From contig CALNAL010000229.1 of the NCBI GenBank assembly GCA_937874445.1, positions 1 to 7,390 of the forward strand: 7,390 bases of DNA, read 5' to 3'. Under the pieces are notes generated by a model, which made no database searches, was not told the origin of the DNA, and saw only the letters and a program-made list of their open reading frames with translations. Below are positions 1 through 7,390 of this stretch, piece after piece. This stretch comes from an uncultured Acetobacteraceae bacterium. GTDB lineage: Bacteria; Pseudomonadota; Alphaproteobacteria; Acetobacterales; Acetobacteraceae. Position 1 is the first letter of the stretch. Each line of letters begins with the position of its first letter. The translations under genes and the position numbers were made by a program.

Positions 1-1738
<1,738 letters not shown>

Positions 1739-1745
1739 CGCGACA

Positions 1746-1749
1746 CTCC
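1746..1749 (-). promoter_or_regulatory. Ribosome binding site of the hybrid kinase
   Basis: GGAG on the minus strand lies 7 nt before the ATG at 1738. The frame stays open upstream of this ATG, so the site decides the start. It also places the first hydrophobic segment close to the N-terminus, as expected for a membrane kinase. Confidence 0.6.
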
Positions 1750-1776
1750 AGGAAGCACGGAGCCAGGGGGGAAGAT

Positions 1777-2742
1777 TCAGTCGGAGCGGGAAAGGGCAGG
1801 ATCGAGAGGATTGCTGATCATCCGCTGCAGGGTCAGCCGGTCGGCGGCGATCTCGGCGCGCGTCACGGCCGTCTGGTCGCGCTTGACCCGCGCCGCGCGC
1901 TCGGCCTCGGCCACCGCAGCGTTCACCCGCCCCTGGAGATCGCGCGTGAACCCCCCGAGCTGGTCCTTGATGCGCGCTCCGGCGGCCCCGCCGTCCCCGC
2001 GCAGCTTGCGTTCGGCAATCAGCAGCATCGTCCCGCCGCCGACCTGCAGGGCGCGGTTGATCTGTGGTCCCAGCTGGTCCAGCACCGGCGCCTGGCCGAT
2101 CGCCGGACGCAGCAGATCATGCAGCCAGCCGGCGATCTCGCCCAGCAGCGGATAACCGAGCATGCCCGCCTGGCCCTTCAGCTTGTGCAGCCGGCGCAGC
2201 AGGTCGGGGGCGTTCGCGTCGAAGCCGAGCGTGCCGGAGGCGATGCGCCCGGTGATCCCGGCCAGCTCGCCCAGCTGGCTGGGCAGCGAGGCCTCGTAGG
2301 CGGCCGCGAGATTCTGCAGGCTGTCCTCGGTCATCTGCGGCGGCGCCAGCCCGATGGCCGCGGCAACGTGGCGCGGCAGGCTGGCGGGGATGATCGGCTT
2401 GACCAGCCAGGCCGCCACCTTCAGCTCGCGCGCCCGGTAGGCATCGGCCTCGTCGGAGGAGGCGGTCAGCATGATGACCGGCATCTCCTCCCCTCGCGAG
2501 GTCGCCCGGAGCTTCTGCAGGAAGGTCAACCCATCCATCGGCTCCATCCGGCAGTCGCACAGCACGAGATCGACGTGCTGGGAGGCGATCATTTCGAGAG
2601 CGCGGGGACCATTGCTGCTCTGCAGCACGTTGCGGCATCCGGCCGCCCGCAACGCCGCCCCCACCACCGCGCGCATGGTGGGGTCATCGTCGAGCGTCAG
2701 GACGGTAATGCAGGCGAAGGTGGATTCGTATTCGCTCGCCAC
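1777..2742 (-). CDS. Response regulator with C-terminal HPt domain (REC-HPt)
   Basis: This 321-residue cytoplasmic protein joins two phosphotransfer modules. The N-terminal receiver (about 12-130) has the acidic cluster Asp18-Asp20, phosphoacceptor Asp63 (LVLCDCRMEPMDG), Thr93 (VIMLTAS) and Lys115 (WLVKPI), so all catalytic positions are present. The HPt helix carries RLHKLKGQAGMLG with His186, matching the HxLKG phosphohistidine motif. The tail (about 235-321) is helical and charged, with no domain I recognise. There is no DNA-binding, GGDEF, EAL or CheB/CheC-like output. The protein is therefore likely a phosphorelay intermediate: the receiver may take phosphate from the kinase encoded 38 nt downstream, and His186 may pass it to an unlinked regulator, or the HPt may serve the hybrid kinase's receiver. 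The start is GTG at 2740-2742 with a GGAG 8 nt upstream; the nearby ATG is in another frame. The pairing is inferred from adjacency only. Confidence 0.94.
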   Translation of the reverse strand: MASEYESTFACITVLTLDDDPTMRAVVGAALRAAGCRNVLQSSNGPRALEMIASQHVDLVLCDCRMEPMDGLTFLQKLRATSRGEEMPVIMLTASSDEADAYRARELKVAAWLVKPIIPASLPRHVAAAIGLAPPQMTEDSLQNLAAAYEASLPSQLGELAGITGRIASGTLGFDANAPDLLRRLHKLKGQAGMLGYPLLGEIAGWLHDLLRPAIGQAPVLDQLGPQINRALQVGGGTMLLIAERKLRGDGGAAGARIKDQLGGFTRDLQGRVNAAVAEAERAARVKRDQTAVTRAEIAADRLTLQRMISNPLDPALSRSD

Positions 2743-2750
2743 GGCCGACT

Positions 2751-2754
2751 CTCC
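2751..2754 (-). promoter_or_regulatory. Ribosome binding site of the REC-HPt gene
   Basis: GGAG on the minus strand, 8 nt before the GTG start at 2742. It supports the GTG over the out-of-frame ATG that overlaps this Shine-Dalgarno sequence. Confidence 0.55.
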
Positions 2755-2879
2755 ATCGGGCCCTCCCGCCGGGCACTTCCATGCGGATCGCCCGTCAGGG
2801 GCCTGTCCAGAATGGCGTCCAGCCCTGAAGATTCACTTAAGCATGCACACGCTGGTAAGCGCGCCCGCGCCGGGGGGGG

Positions 2880-2908
2880 TTGGGCCCGTTCCCGGGCTGG
2901 TTCATAGT
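2880..2908 (+). promoter_or_regulatory. Weak sigma-70-like promoter candidate for fsr
   Basis: TTGGGC (2880-2885) and CATAGT (2903-2908) are separated by 17 bp and match the consensus at 3/6 and 4/6 positions. A 5-bp inverted repeat, GCCCG-TTCC-CGGGC (2884-2897), lies mostly within the spacer and could be a small operator or chance in GC-rich DNA. The distance to the fsr start is suitable. The assignment rests only on spacing and partial consensus. Confidence 0.22.
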
Positions 2909-2919
2909 CGCCGGCTTTC

Positions 2920-2924
2920 AGGAG
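2920..2924 (+). promoter_or_regulatory. Ribosome binding site of fsr
   Basis: AGGAG at 2920-2924, followed by an A/T-rich spacer of 11 nt before the ATG at 2936. It decides the start, because the reading frame is open much further upstream, across the antisense of the REC-HPt gene. Confidence 0.6.
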
Positions 2925-2935
2925 AAAATTTCTGC

Positions 2936-4201
2936 ATGTCCGTCACGACCGACCCTCCCGCCGCTTCCGGCCCGGCCTCTTCCCCCGTCCCGCAGCACGC
3001 CGCCTTCTCGCTGTCGGTGCTGATCGCGCTCGGGTTCTGCCATCTGCTCAACGACATGCAGCAGTCGCTGCTGTCGGCGATCTACCCGATGCTGAAGGAC
3101 AACTACGGCCTGAACTTCGCGCAGATCGGCGTCATCACCCTCACCTACCAGCTCACCGCCAGCCTGCTGCAGCCCTGCGTCGGCATCTACACCGACCGCC
3201 ATCCCAAGCCCTATTCGCTGGCGGTCGGCATGGGCAGCACGCTGATCGGGCTGCTGGTCCTCTCGCGCGCCACCGGCTACCCGATGATCCTCGTGGGGGC
3301 CGCGCTGGTCGGAGCGGGATCGAGCGTGTTCCATCCCGAATCGGCCCGCATCGCCCACTTCGCCTCGGGCCAGCGCCCCGGCCTCGCGCAGGCGATCTTC
3401 CAGCTCGGCGGCAATGCCGGACAGGCGATCGGCCCGCTGCTGGCGGCCTTCATCGTCATGCCGGGCGGACAGAGAAGCCTGGGCTGGTTCTCGGTGGCGG
3501 CCCTGACGGCCATCGTGGTGCTGACCCAGATCGGCCGCTGGTTCCGCAGCCATGGCGGCACCCGCCGCGCGCCGCGCCGCACCGCCACCCGCGCCGCGGC
3601 TCCGGTCCACGCGCGGGGTCTGGTCGCCCGTGGCGTGGTCGTGCTGGGGCTGCTGATGTCCACCAAGACCCTCTACTCGGCGAGCCTCGGCACGTTCTTC
3701 ATCTTCTATCTGATCCACCGCTTCGGGGTCTCGGTGGAGGCCTCGCAGGTCTATCTGTTCATCTATCTCGGCGCCTCGGCGCTGGGCGTGCTGGTGGGCG
3801 GCTCGCTCGGCGACCGCTTCGGGCGGCGCAACGTCATCTGGATCTCCATCCTCGGCCCGCTGCCCTTCGCGCTGATGCTGCCCCAGGCCGGGCTGGCCTG
3901 GACGGTGGTGCTGGCCATGATCGTCGGCTTCATCATGTCGTCGGCCAACGCGACGATCCTGGTGTTCGCACAGGAGCTGGTGCCCAACCGTGTCGGGATG
4001 GTGTCGGGGATCTTCTACGGCTTCACCTTCGGCCTGGGCGGGCTGGGCGCCGGTGCGCTGGGCAGCCTGGCCGATGCCACCTCGATCGAGTTCGTCTACC
4101 AGCTCTGCGCCTGGCTGCCGCTGCTGGGACTGTTCACCTGGTTCCTGCCCGACATTGAGCGCGAGCGCCTGCGGCAGAGGCACGCCCCCCGTCCCGGATG
4201 A
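2936..4201 (+). CDS. fsr: Fsr-type MFS efflux transporter (fosmidomycin resistance family)
   Basis: This 421-residue inner-membrane protein of the major facilitator superfamily would have 12 helices. It closely resembles the E. coli fosmidomycin resistance protein as I recall it. Shared blocks include FAQIGVITLTYQLTASLLQP (61-80), the TDRHPKP loop (86-92), GAGSSVFHPESAR (126-138), GLAQAIFQLGGNAG (149-162), GDRFGRR (292-298), and AQELVPNRVGMVSG (345-358). The expected role is proton-coupled export of a small toxic compound. Substrate is inferred from the family only, and members differ in what they export. The central cytoplasmic loop (about 203-230) is unusually Arg/Ala-rich. The first 20 residues are Pro/Ser/Ala-rich and not conserved. 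The start is ATG 2936 with AGGAG upstream; the frame further upstream is only the antisense of the neighbouring gene. It is a single gene, divergent from the signalling operon and convergent with rne, and is followed by a terminator. Confidence 0.94.
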   Translation: MSVTTDPPAASGPASSPVPQHAAFSLSVLIALGFCHLLNDMQQSLLSAIYPMLKDNYGLNFAQIGVITLTYQLTASLLQPCVGIYTDRHPKPYSLAVGMGSTLIGLLVLSRATGYPMILVGAALVGAGSSVFHPESARIAHFASGQRPGLAQAIFQLGGNAGQAIGPLLAAFIVMPGGQRSLGWFSVAALTAIVVLTQIGRWFRSHGGTRRAPRRTATRAAAPVHARGLVARGVVVLGLLMSTKTLYSASLGTFFIFYLIHRFGVSVEASQVYLFIYLGASALGVLVGGSLGDRFGRRNVIWISILGPLPFALMLPQAGLAWTVVLAMIVGFIMSSANATILVFAQELVPNRVGMVSGIFYGFTFGLGGLGAGALGSLADATSIEFVYQLCAWLPLLGLFTWFLPDIERERLRQRHAPRPG

Positions 4202-4335
4202 ACGCCGGGGCGGGACTGTCGGTCGCCGCCGGGCCGGACGATCCCGCCCGGTAGAACAACGGCCGGCTGGTTCCCCCGGGCACGCCCTGCGTGCTCCGGA
4301 GGCTCCAGCCGGCCGTTTTCTCGTTCAGCGGGCGT
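4202..4335. other. Convergent intergenic region between fsr and rne
   Basis: This 134-bp spacer separates the stop codons of fsr (plus) and rne (minus). Apart from the hairpin terminator at 4258-4320 I see no gene or repeat in it. Confidence 0.7.
4258..4320 (+). terminator. Rho-independent terminator of fsr, possibly bidirectional
   Basis: A 13-bp perfect stem pairs 4258-4270 with 4305-4317 (AACGGCCGGCTGG with its reverse complement). Inside it is a second stem, CCGGGCACG with CGTGCTCCGG, with one bulged A. The plus-strand stem ends in TTTTC, which suits termination of fsr 56 nt after its stop. On the minus strand the hairpin follows the rne stop, but its tail is only TTGTTC, so termination of rne here is plausible but weaker. 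Confidence 0.8.
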
Positions 4336-7300
4336 TCAGCGGCGCCACCAGCCGCGCTTGCGCTCGCTCGTCGGCAGCGGGGCCTCTCCGAGCACCACCG
4401 GCTTGATGGCAGGCCCGACCACGGGTTCGAGACGCGCCTCGTCCGCCTTCTCCCCAGCAACGGGCTCCCCGGCAACGGGCTCCGTGGCAACGGGCTCCGC
4501 GGGGGCAGCCGGCTCCGCGGGGGTGGGCTCGGGCGCCGTCGCCGCCGGCTCGGAGACGTCCGTCACCGGCAGCTGCTCCGGCTGGGAGGCCTCTGGTTCG
4601 GCCGGCACCGTCGCACCCGCATCGGTCGGCTCGACGGGCTGGACCTCGGTGGGCTGGACCTTGGTAGGCTGGGTTTTGACAGGCGCTGGCGCGGCCTCGG
4701 CGGGCGCAACATCCGGCACCGCCGGCACCCGCACGTGGGCCTGCTCCTGCTGGTCCATCAGATCGAAGATGTCGAAGGGCTGCCCGAACGGATCGGCCGG
4801 GGTGGGGCCATTCCAGATCGGCACCTCGACCACCTGGGTGGGAACGGGGGCCTCGACCTCGGCCTCCGCCTCGCCGCCGGCCGCGGGCTCGTCGCGCCGC
4901 CGCCGCCGGCCACCGCGCCGCCCGCGCCGCCGCCGTGGCTGATCCTCATCGCCGGAGACCGGCTCCTCTCCCGGGACGGCCGCATCGGGCCGGGCCGCGC
5001 CGGCCTCGGCCGCCGGCTCCGCGGCATCAGGCGCCTCGGCCGCCGGCGTCATCGGGACGGTCGGCTCCGGCACCACCGGGAAGGCGCCGGGCGGAATCGC
5101 CGGCTGCTCCCCGGCGATCGAGACGGCCTCCCTCTCGGAGACGGCCACGCCCGCCGCCTCGCCAGAATCGCTGCTGCCAGAATCGCTGCTGCCAGCATCA
5201 TTGCTGTCACCGGCAGCGCCGTCGAGGGGCTCGCCGGAGGCCGACTCGGACGCCTCGCGCCCGCCACTGCGCCGCCGGCGACGCCGCCGGCGACGATGGC
5301 CGCCCTCCTCGCCGCCCTCGGACGGACGCGTCTCGGCGGTCGCGCTCTCGTCCGCCGTCACGGCGCCCGCCTCGGTGAGCGCCTCCTCCAGCGCATCCTC
5401 CAGCTCCGCCGAAACGCCGACCGGCTCGGCCACCGGCACCACCTTGGGCGCGTCGGGCGTCACCGGAGCCGGACGATCGGCCTCGGTCATCGCGCGCAGC
5501 CGCTCCAGGTGGATCTGCGGCGGCACCAGCGTTTCGTCGGTGACGAACTCCACATGCATCCCCGAACGGCGCTCGATCAGCGCCAGCTGCTCGCGCTTGT
5601 GGTTGAGGATGTAGAGGATCACCGAACTCGCCGCGGCGACCTGCACCAGGGAGGCGCGCCCCTTGGCGCCCTCGTCCTCGATGTCGCGCAGGATATGCAG
5701 CGCGCTGCTCTCGATGGTCCGCACCAGCCCGAGTCCCTGGCAGTGCGGGCAGACCACGAAGCTGGTCTCGGTCAGCGAGGGCCGCAGCCGCTGGCGGCTC
5801 ATCTCCATCAGGCCGAAATGGCTGATGTGGCCGACCTGGATGCGCGCCCGGTCGCCGCGCAGCGCCTCCTTGAGGCGGCGCTCCACGGCGGCGTTGTTCT
5901 TCTTCGCCTCCATGTCGATGAAGTCGATGACGATCAGCCCGGCGAGGTCGCGCAGCCGCAGCTGACGGGCCACCTCCTCGGCGGCCTCCAGATTGGTGCG
6001 CAGCGCCGTCTCCTCGATGCCGCGCTCGCGGGTGGAGCGGCCGGAGTTGACGTCGATCGCCACCAGCGCCTCGGTCTGGTTGATCACCAGATACCCGCCC
6101 GACTTGAGCTGCGCGTTGGGCAGCAGCATGGCGTCGAGCTGGGCCTCGACCTGATAGCGGCCGAACAGCGACTGGCCGCTGTAGTCCTGCGGGCGCCACA
6201 TCTGCACCTTGCGGGCGTGGGCGGGCATCAGCATGCGCATGAAGTCGTGCGCTGCCTTCCAGCCCTCCTCGCCGTCCACCACGATCTCGTCGATGTCGCG
6301 TGAATAGACGTCGCGGATGGCGCGCTTGATGAGGCTCGCCTCCTCGTAGATCAGCGCCGGCGCGACCGACTGCATGGTGTGGTCGCGGATGTCGTCCCAC
6401 AGGCGCATGAGGTATTCGCAGTCGCGCTTGATCTCGCCCTTGGGACGGTTGGCCCCGGCGGTGCGCACGATCAGCCCCATGCCGCGGGGGATCTGCAGCT
6501 CGGTGGTGATCTCGCGCAGACGCTTGCGATCGGCGGCGGAGGTGATCTTGCGCGAGATGCCGCCGCCACGCGGCGAGTTGGGCATCAGCACGCAGAAGCG
6601 GCCGGCCAGCGAGATGTAAGTGGTGAGCGCCGCGCCCTTGGTGCCGCGCTCCTCCTTGACCACCTGCACCAGCAGGATCTGGCGGCGCTTGATGACTTCC
6701 TGGATGCGGTAGTTGCGCAGGAAGCGGGAGGTCCGGCGAGCGCGCACCTCCTCGGTGGTGTCGGCCTCGCCGTTGATGGTCTCGGGCGGGGCCGCCTCGG
6801 GCTCCGACTCCTCGTCGGCCACATCCTCGGCGTCGGCTTCCTCGCCCGCGGGCTCTCCGGAGGCGGAGGCCTCCTCGGACGAGACCGGCTCTGCGGCCTC
6901 GGTCTCGGGCACGGCTTCCGGCTCGGCGGCAACGGGTTCGGCGACAGCGGGTTCGGCGGCAGCGGCCTGCGGAGCCTCAGGCGCAGCCGGAGCCGGGTCC
7001 GCGGCGGGCGCATCGGCGACCGGCTCACCGTATTTCACGTCCTCGGGAATGCTCGCCGGCTGGGCCCGCGGCGGCTTACCCTCGCCGCCCTCGGGGCCTT
7101 CTTCCGCCACGGGGGCCTCGGGCGCGGCCGCCCGGACGGACGCCGCATCCTTCGCAAAGGGCAGCTCGGGTTCGTCCGGTGCCGGCACGGAGGGGGCCGC
7201 CTCGGATGCGACAGGCGCGGCCGGTTCCGGCGCGATGGGGGCAGATTCGGCGGGAGCCGGCTCGGACAGCAGCGGCTCGGGCGACACGGCCTCCGGAACG

Positions 7301-7390
7301 GCCTCCTCGGGAGCGACATCCCCAGGCGCCATCTCCTCGGGCGCTCCCTCCTCGGGTTGGGGCGGCGCCACCGGGGCGGAGGCCTTGCGG
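4336..7390 (-). CDS. rne: Ribonuclease E, 5' end missing (S1 insertion, catalytic core, C-terminal scaffold)
   Basis: This endoribonuclease starts mRNA decay, processes rRNA/tRNA precursors and scaffolds the degradosome. There are 1017 codons in the window; the frame is open through the right edge, so the GTG at 7371 is not the start. Numbering from that codon: 1-212 is an Ala/Pro/Glu-rich insertion in the S1 domain. S1 resumes at YRIQEVIKRRQILLVQVVKE (221-240). The RNase H/DNase I-like core follows, with metal ligands Asp440 (ALVAIDVNSGR) and Asp483 (GLIVIDFIDM). The Zn-link CPHC is at 541-544 (VVCPHCQGLG), followed by the small domain to about 625. The rest (626-1011) is disordered. It carries arginine patches at 693-701 and 813-826, a hydrophobic island at 847-875, and the terminal KRGWWRR. 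The long C-terminal scaffold separates it from RNase G. Its stop faces fsr. The promoter and any 5' UTR autoregulatory element lie outside the window. Confidence 0.97.
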   Translation of the reverse strand, partial: RKASAPVAPPQPEEGAPEEMAPGDVAPEEAVPEAVSPEPLLSEPAPAESAPIAPEPAAPVASEAAPSVPAPDEPELPFAKDAASVRAAAPEAPVAEEGPEGGEGKPPRAQPASIPEDVKYGEPVADAPAADPAPAAPEAPQAAAAEPAVAEPVAAEPEAVPETEAAEPVSSEEASASGEPAGEEADAEDVADEESEPEAAPPETINGEADTTEEVRARRTSRFLRNYRIQEVIKRRQILLVQVVKEERGTKGAALTTYISLAGRFCVLMPNSPRGGGISRKITSAADRKRLREITTELQIPRGMGLIVRTAGANRPKGEIKRDCEYLMRLWDDIRDHTMQSVAPALIYEEASLIKRAIRDVYSRDIDEIVVDGEEGWKAAHDFMRMLMPAHARKVQMWRPQDYSGQSLFGRYQVEAQLDAMLLPNAQLKSGGYLVINQTEALVAIDVNSGRSTRERGIEETALRTNLEAAEEVARQLRLRDLAGLIVIDFIDMEAKKNNAAVERRLKEALRGDRARIQVGHISHFGLMEMSRQRLRPSLTETSFVVCPHCQGLGLVRTIESSALHILRDIEDEGAKGRASLVQVAAASSVILYILNHKREQLALIERRSGMHVEFVTDETLVPPQIHLERLRAMTEADRPAPVTPDAPKVVPVAEPVGVSAELEDALEEALTEAGAVTADESATAETRPSEGGEEGGHRRRRRRRRRSGGREASESASGEPLDGAAGDSNDAGSSDSGSSDSGEAAGVAVSEREAVSIAGEQPAIPPGAFPVVPEPTVPMTPAAEAPDAAEPAAEAGAARPDAAVPGEEPVSGDEDQPRRRRGRRGGRRRRRDEPAAGGEAEAEVEAPVPTQVVEVPIWNGPTPADPFGQPFDIFDLMDQQEQAHVRVPAVPDVAPAEAAPAPVKTQPTKVQPTEVQPVEPTDAGATVPAEPEASQPEQLPVTDVSEPAATAPEPTPAEPAAPAEPVATEPVAGEPVAGEKADEARLEPVVGPAIKPVVLGEAPLPTSERKRGWWRR
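4339..4359 (-). other. C-terminal GWW peptide of RNase E (probable PNPase-binding site)
   Basis: The protein ends KRGWWRR. In Caulobacter crescentus a C-terminal RNase E peptide with a GWW core binds polynucleotide phosphorylase, so the same role is likely here. The assignment rests on motif identity and terminal position. Confidence 0.7.
4456..4500. repeat. 15-bp tandem repeat, 3 units, in rne
   Basis: Three 15-bp units built on GGCAACGGGCTCCGY encode EPVAG/EPVAT pentapeptides in the C-terminal RNase E scaffold. A more diverged stretch with the same spacing continues to about 4530. Confidence 0.8.
4636..4680. repeat. 15-bp tandem repeat, 3 units, in rne
   Basis: GGGCTGGACCTCGGT, GGGCTGGACCTTGGT and a diverged third unit encode VQPTE-like pentapeptides in the RNase E scaffold. 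Confidence 0.8.
4747..4833 (-). other. Hydrophobic microdomain in the RNase E scaffold
   Basis: About 29 residues containing IWNGPTPADPFGQP and then FDIFDLMDQQEQ. They stand out as aromatic and aliphatic within otherwise Ala/Pro/Glu-only sequence. Such islands in degradosome scaffolds usually bind partner proteins or form short helices. FDIFDLMDQQ would make an amphipathic helix. The partner is unknown. Confidence 0.55.
4894..4935 (-). other. Arginine-rich RNA-binding patch 2 of RNase E
   Basis: RRRRGRRGGRRRRR is a second basic cluster, about 110 residues after the first, with the same expected RNA-binding role. It lies just upstream of the hydrophobic island at 4747-4833. Confidence 0.65.
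5161..5205. repeat. 15-bp tandem repeat, 3 units, in rne
   Basis: Two identical GCCAGAATCGCTGCT units and one diverged unit encode GSSDS pentapeptides between the two arginine-rich patches. The identical pair suggests recent slippage. Confidence 0.85.
5269..5295 (-). other. Arginine-rich RNA-binding patch 1 of RNase E
   Basis: A run of nine Arg codons (HRRRRRRRRRSGG) lies just after the catalytic half, flanked by acidic Ser/Glu/Gly-rich sequence. By analogy with the AR-rich segments of other RNase E scaffolds it should bind RNA. Function is inferred from composition. Confidence 0.65.
6739..7389 (-). other. Low-complexity insertion in the RNase E S1 domain (partial)
   Basis: At least 217 visible codons, rich in Ala, Pro and Glu, sit just before the S1 strand QEVIKRRQILLVQVVKE. 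In E. coli RNase E this point in S1 has no comparable insert, while alphaproteobacterial enzymes are known to carry acidic insertions here. The insert is strongly acidic near its C-terminal end and turns basic (VRARRTSRFLRNYR) where the fold resumes. One less repetitive patch, around SIPEDVKYGEPVADAP, may be a short linear motif. Confidence 0.8.
6925..6969. repeat. 15-bp tandem repeat, 3 units, in the rne S1 insertion
   Basis: Units related to GGCGGCAACGGGTTC encode AEPAV/AEPVA-type pentapeptides. The period matches the repeats in the C-terminal scaffold, so both disordered regions show the same 15-bp pattern. Confidence 0.7.

Larger units (their letters stand above)
2743..2935. other. Divergent intergenic region between REC-HPt and fsr
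   Basis: This 193-bp spacer must hold the promoters for the leftward signalling operon and rightward fsr. No ORF in it looks real. On the fsr side a weak promoter candidate and a short inverted repeat can be seen (listed separately). On the signalling side I see no convincing -35/-10 pair. A G-run lies at about 2872-2879. I see no known operator or riboswitch. Confidence 0.6.

Noticed and set aside
2471..2935. Upstream 155-codon extension of the fsr reading frame
   Set aside because: It is the antisense of the REC-HPt gene plus the intergenic spacer. Family similarity begins after the ATG at 2936, which has its own Shine-Dalgarno sequence.
2918..4183. Minus-strand open frame opposite fsr
   Set aside because: Its product is rich in Gln, His, Glu and Arg with no recognisable motif. 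It is the complement of a clear membrane transporter.
5250..5310. GC-rich CGCCGGCGACG repeats as a possible structural or regulatory element
   Set aside because: They are arginine codons of the basic patch in RNase E, so protein composition explains them.
4291..6303. Plus-strand open frame of 670 codons opposite rne
   Set aside because: It is low-complexity Gly/Arg/Leu/His sequence and the antisense of the conserved RNase E catalytic core.
5207..6400. Minus-strand open frame of 397 codons inside rne
   Set aside because: It is an out-of-frame reading of RNase E, rich in Arg/Gly/Ala. The overlapping frame holds the catalytic Asp motifs and CPHC.
7369..7371. GTG as a start codon for RNase E
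   Set aside because: The frame stays open to the window edge, and the essential N-terminal part of the S1 domain is missing, so this is an internal Val codon.

Overview
The window is very GC-rich, with strong G/C bias at third codon positions. The organism is probably an alphaproteobacterium, and Rhodospirillales/Acetobacterales would fit. The best evidence is the RNase E: its S1 domain is interrupted by a long Ala/Pro/Glu-rich insertion, and the protein ends in a GWW peptide of the kind known from alphaproteobacterial degradosomes. I cannot name a genus.

Layout: (1) Positions 1-2742, minus strand: a two-gene signalling operon. The upstream gene (2742 to 1777) encodes a receiver plus a histidine phosphotransfer (HPt) domain. 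The downstream gene (1738 to the window edge) encodes a membrane-anchored hybrid histidine kinase with PAS, HisKA, HATPase and receiver domains. Together they hold the parts of a His-Asp-His-Asp phosphorelay, but no DNA-binding or enzymatic output domain is visible. (2) Positions 2743-2935: a divergent intergenic region. (3) Positions 2936-4201, plus strand: a complete Fsr-type major facilitator (fosmidomycin-resistance family). (4) Positions 4202-4335: a short convergent intergenic region with a strong hairpin terminator. (5) Positions 4336-7390, minus strand: the C-terminal 1017 codons of RNase E. They cover most of the S1 insertion, the complete catalytic core, and a disordered C-terminal scaffold with two arginine-rich RNA-binding patches, one hydrophobic microdomain and the GWW tail. 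The N-terminus lies beyond the right edge.

The three units look functionally independent: signalling, drug efflux and RNA turnover. The oddest feature is at the left edge. Positions 1-74 form a near-perfect palindrome (36-bp arms, 2-nt centre) that interrupts the last helix of the kinase receiver domain. It looks like a fold-back junction, more probably an assembly or library artefact than biology. The last 12 residues readable for the kinase should therefore not be trusted. I found no RNA genes, CRISPR arrays, insertion sequences or phage genes. I see no convincing new biological system. The best leads are the short conserved-looking islands in the RNase E scaffold and the composition of the phosphorelay.
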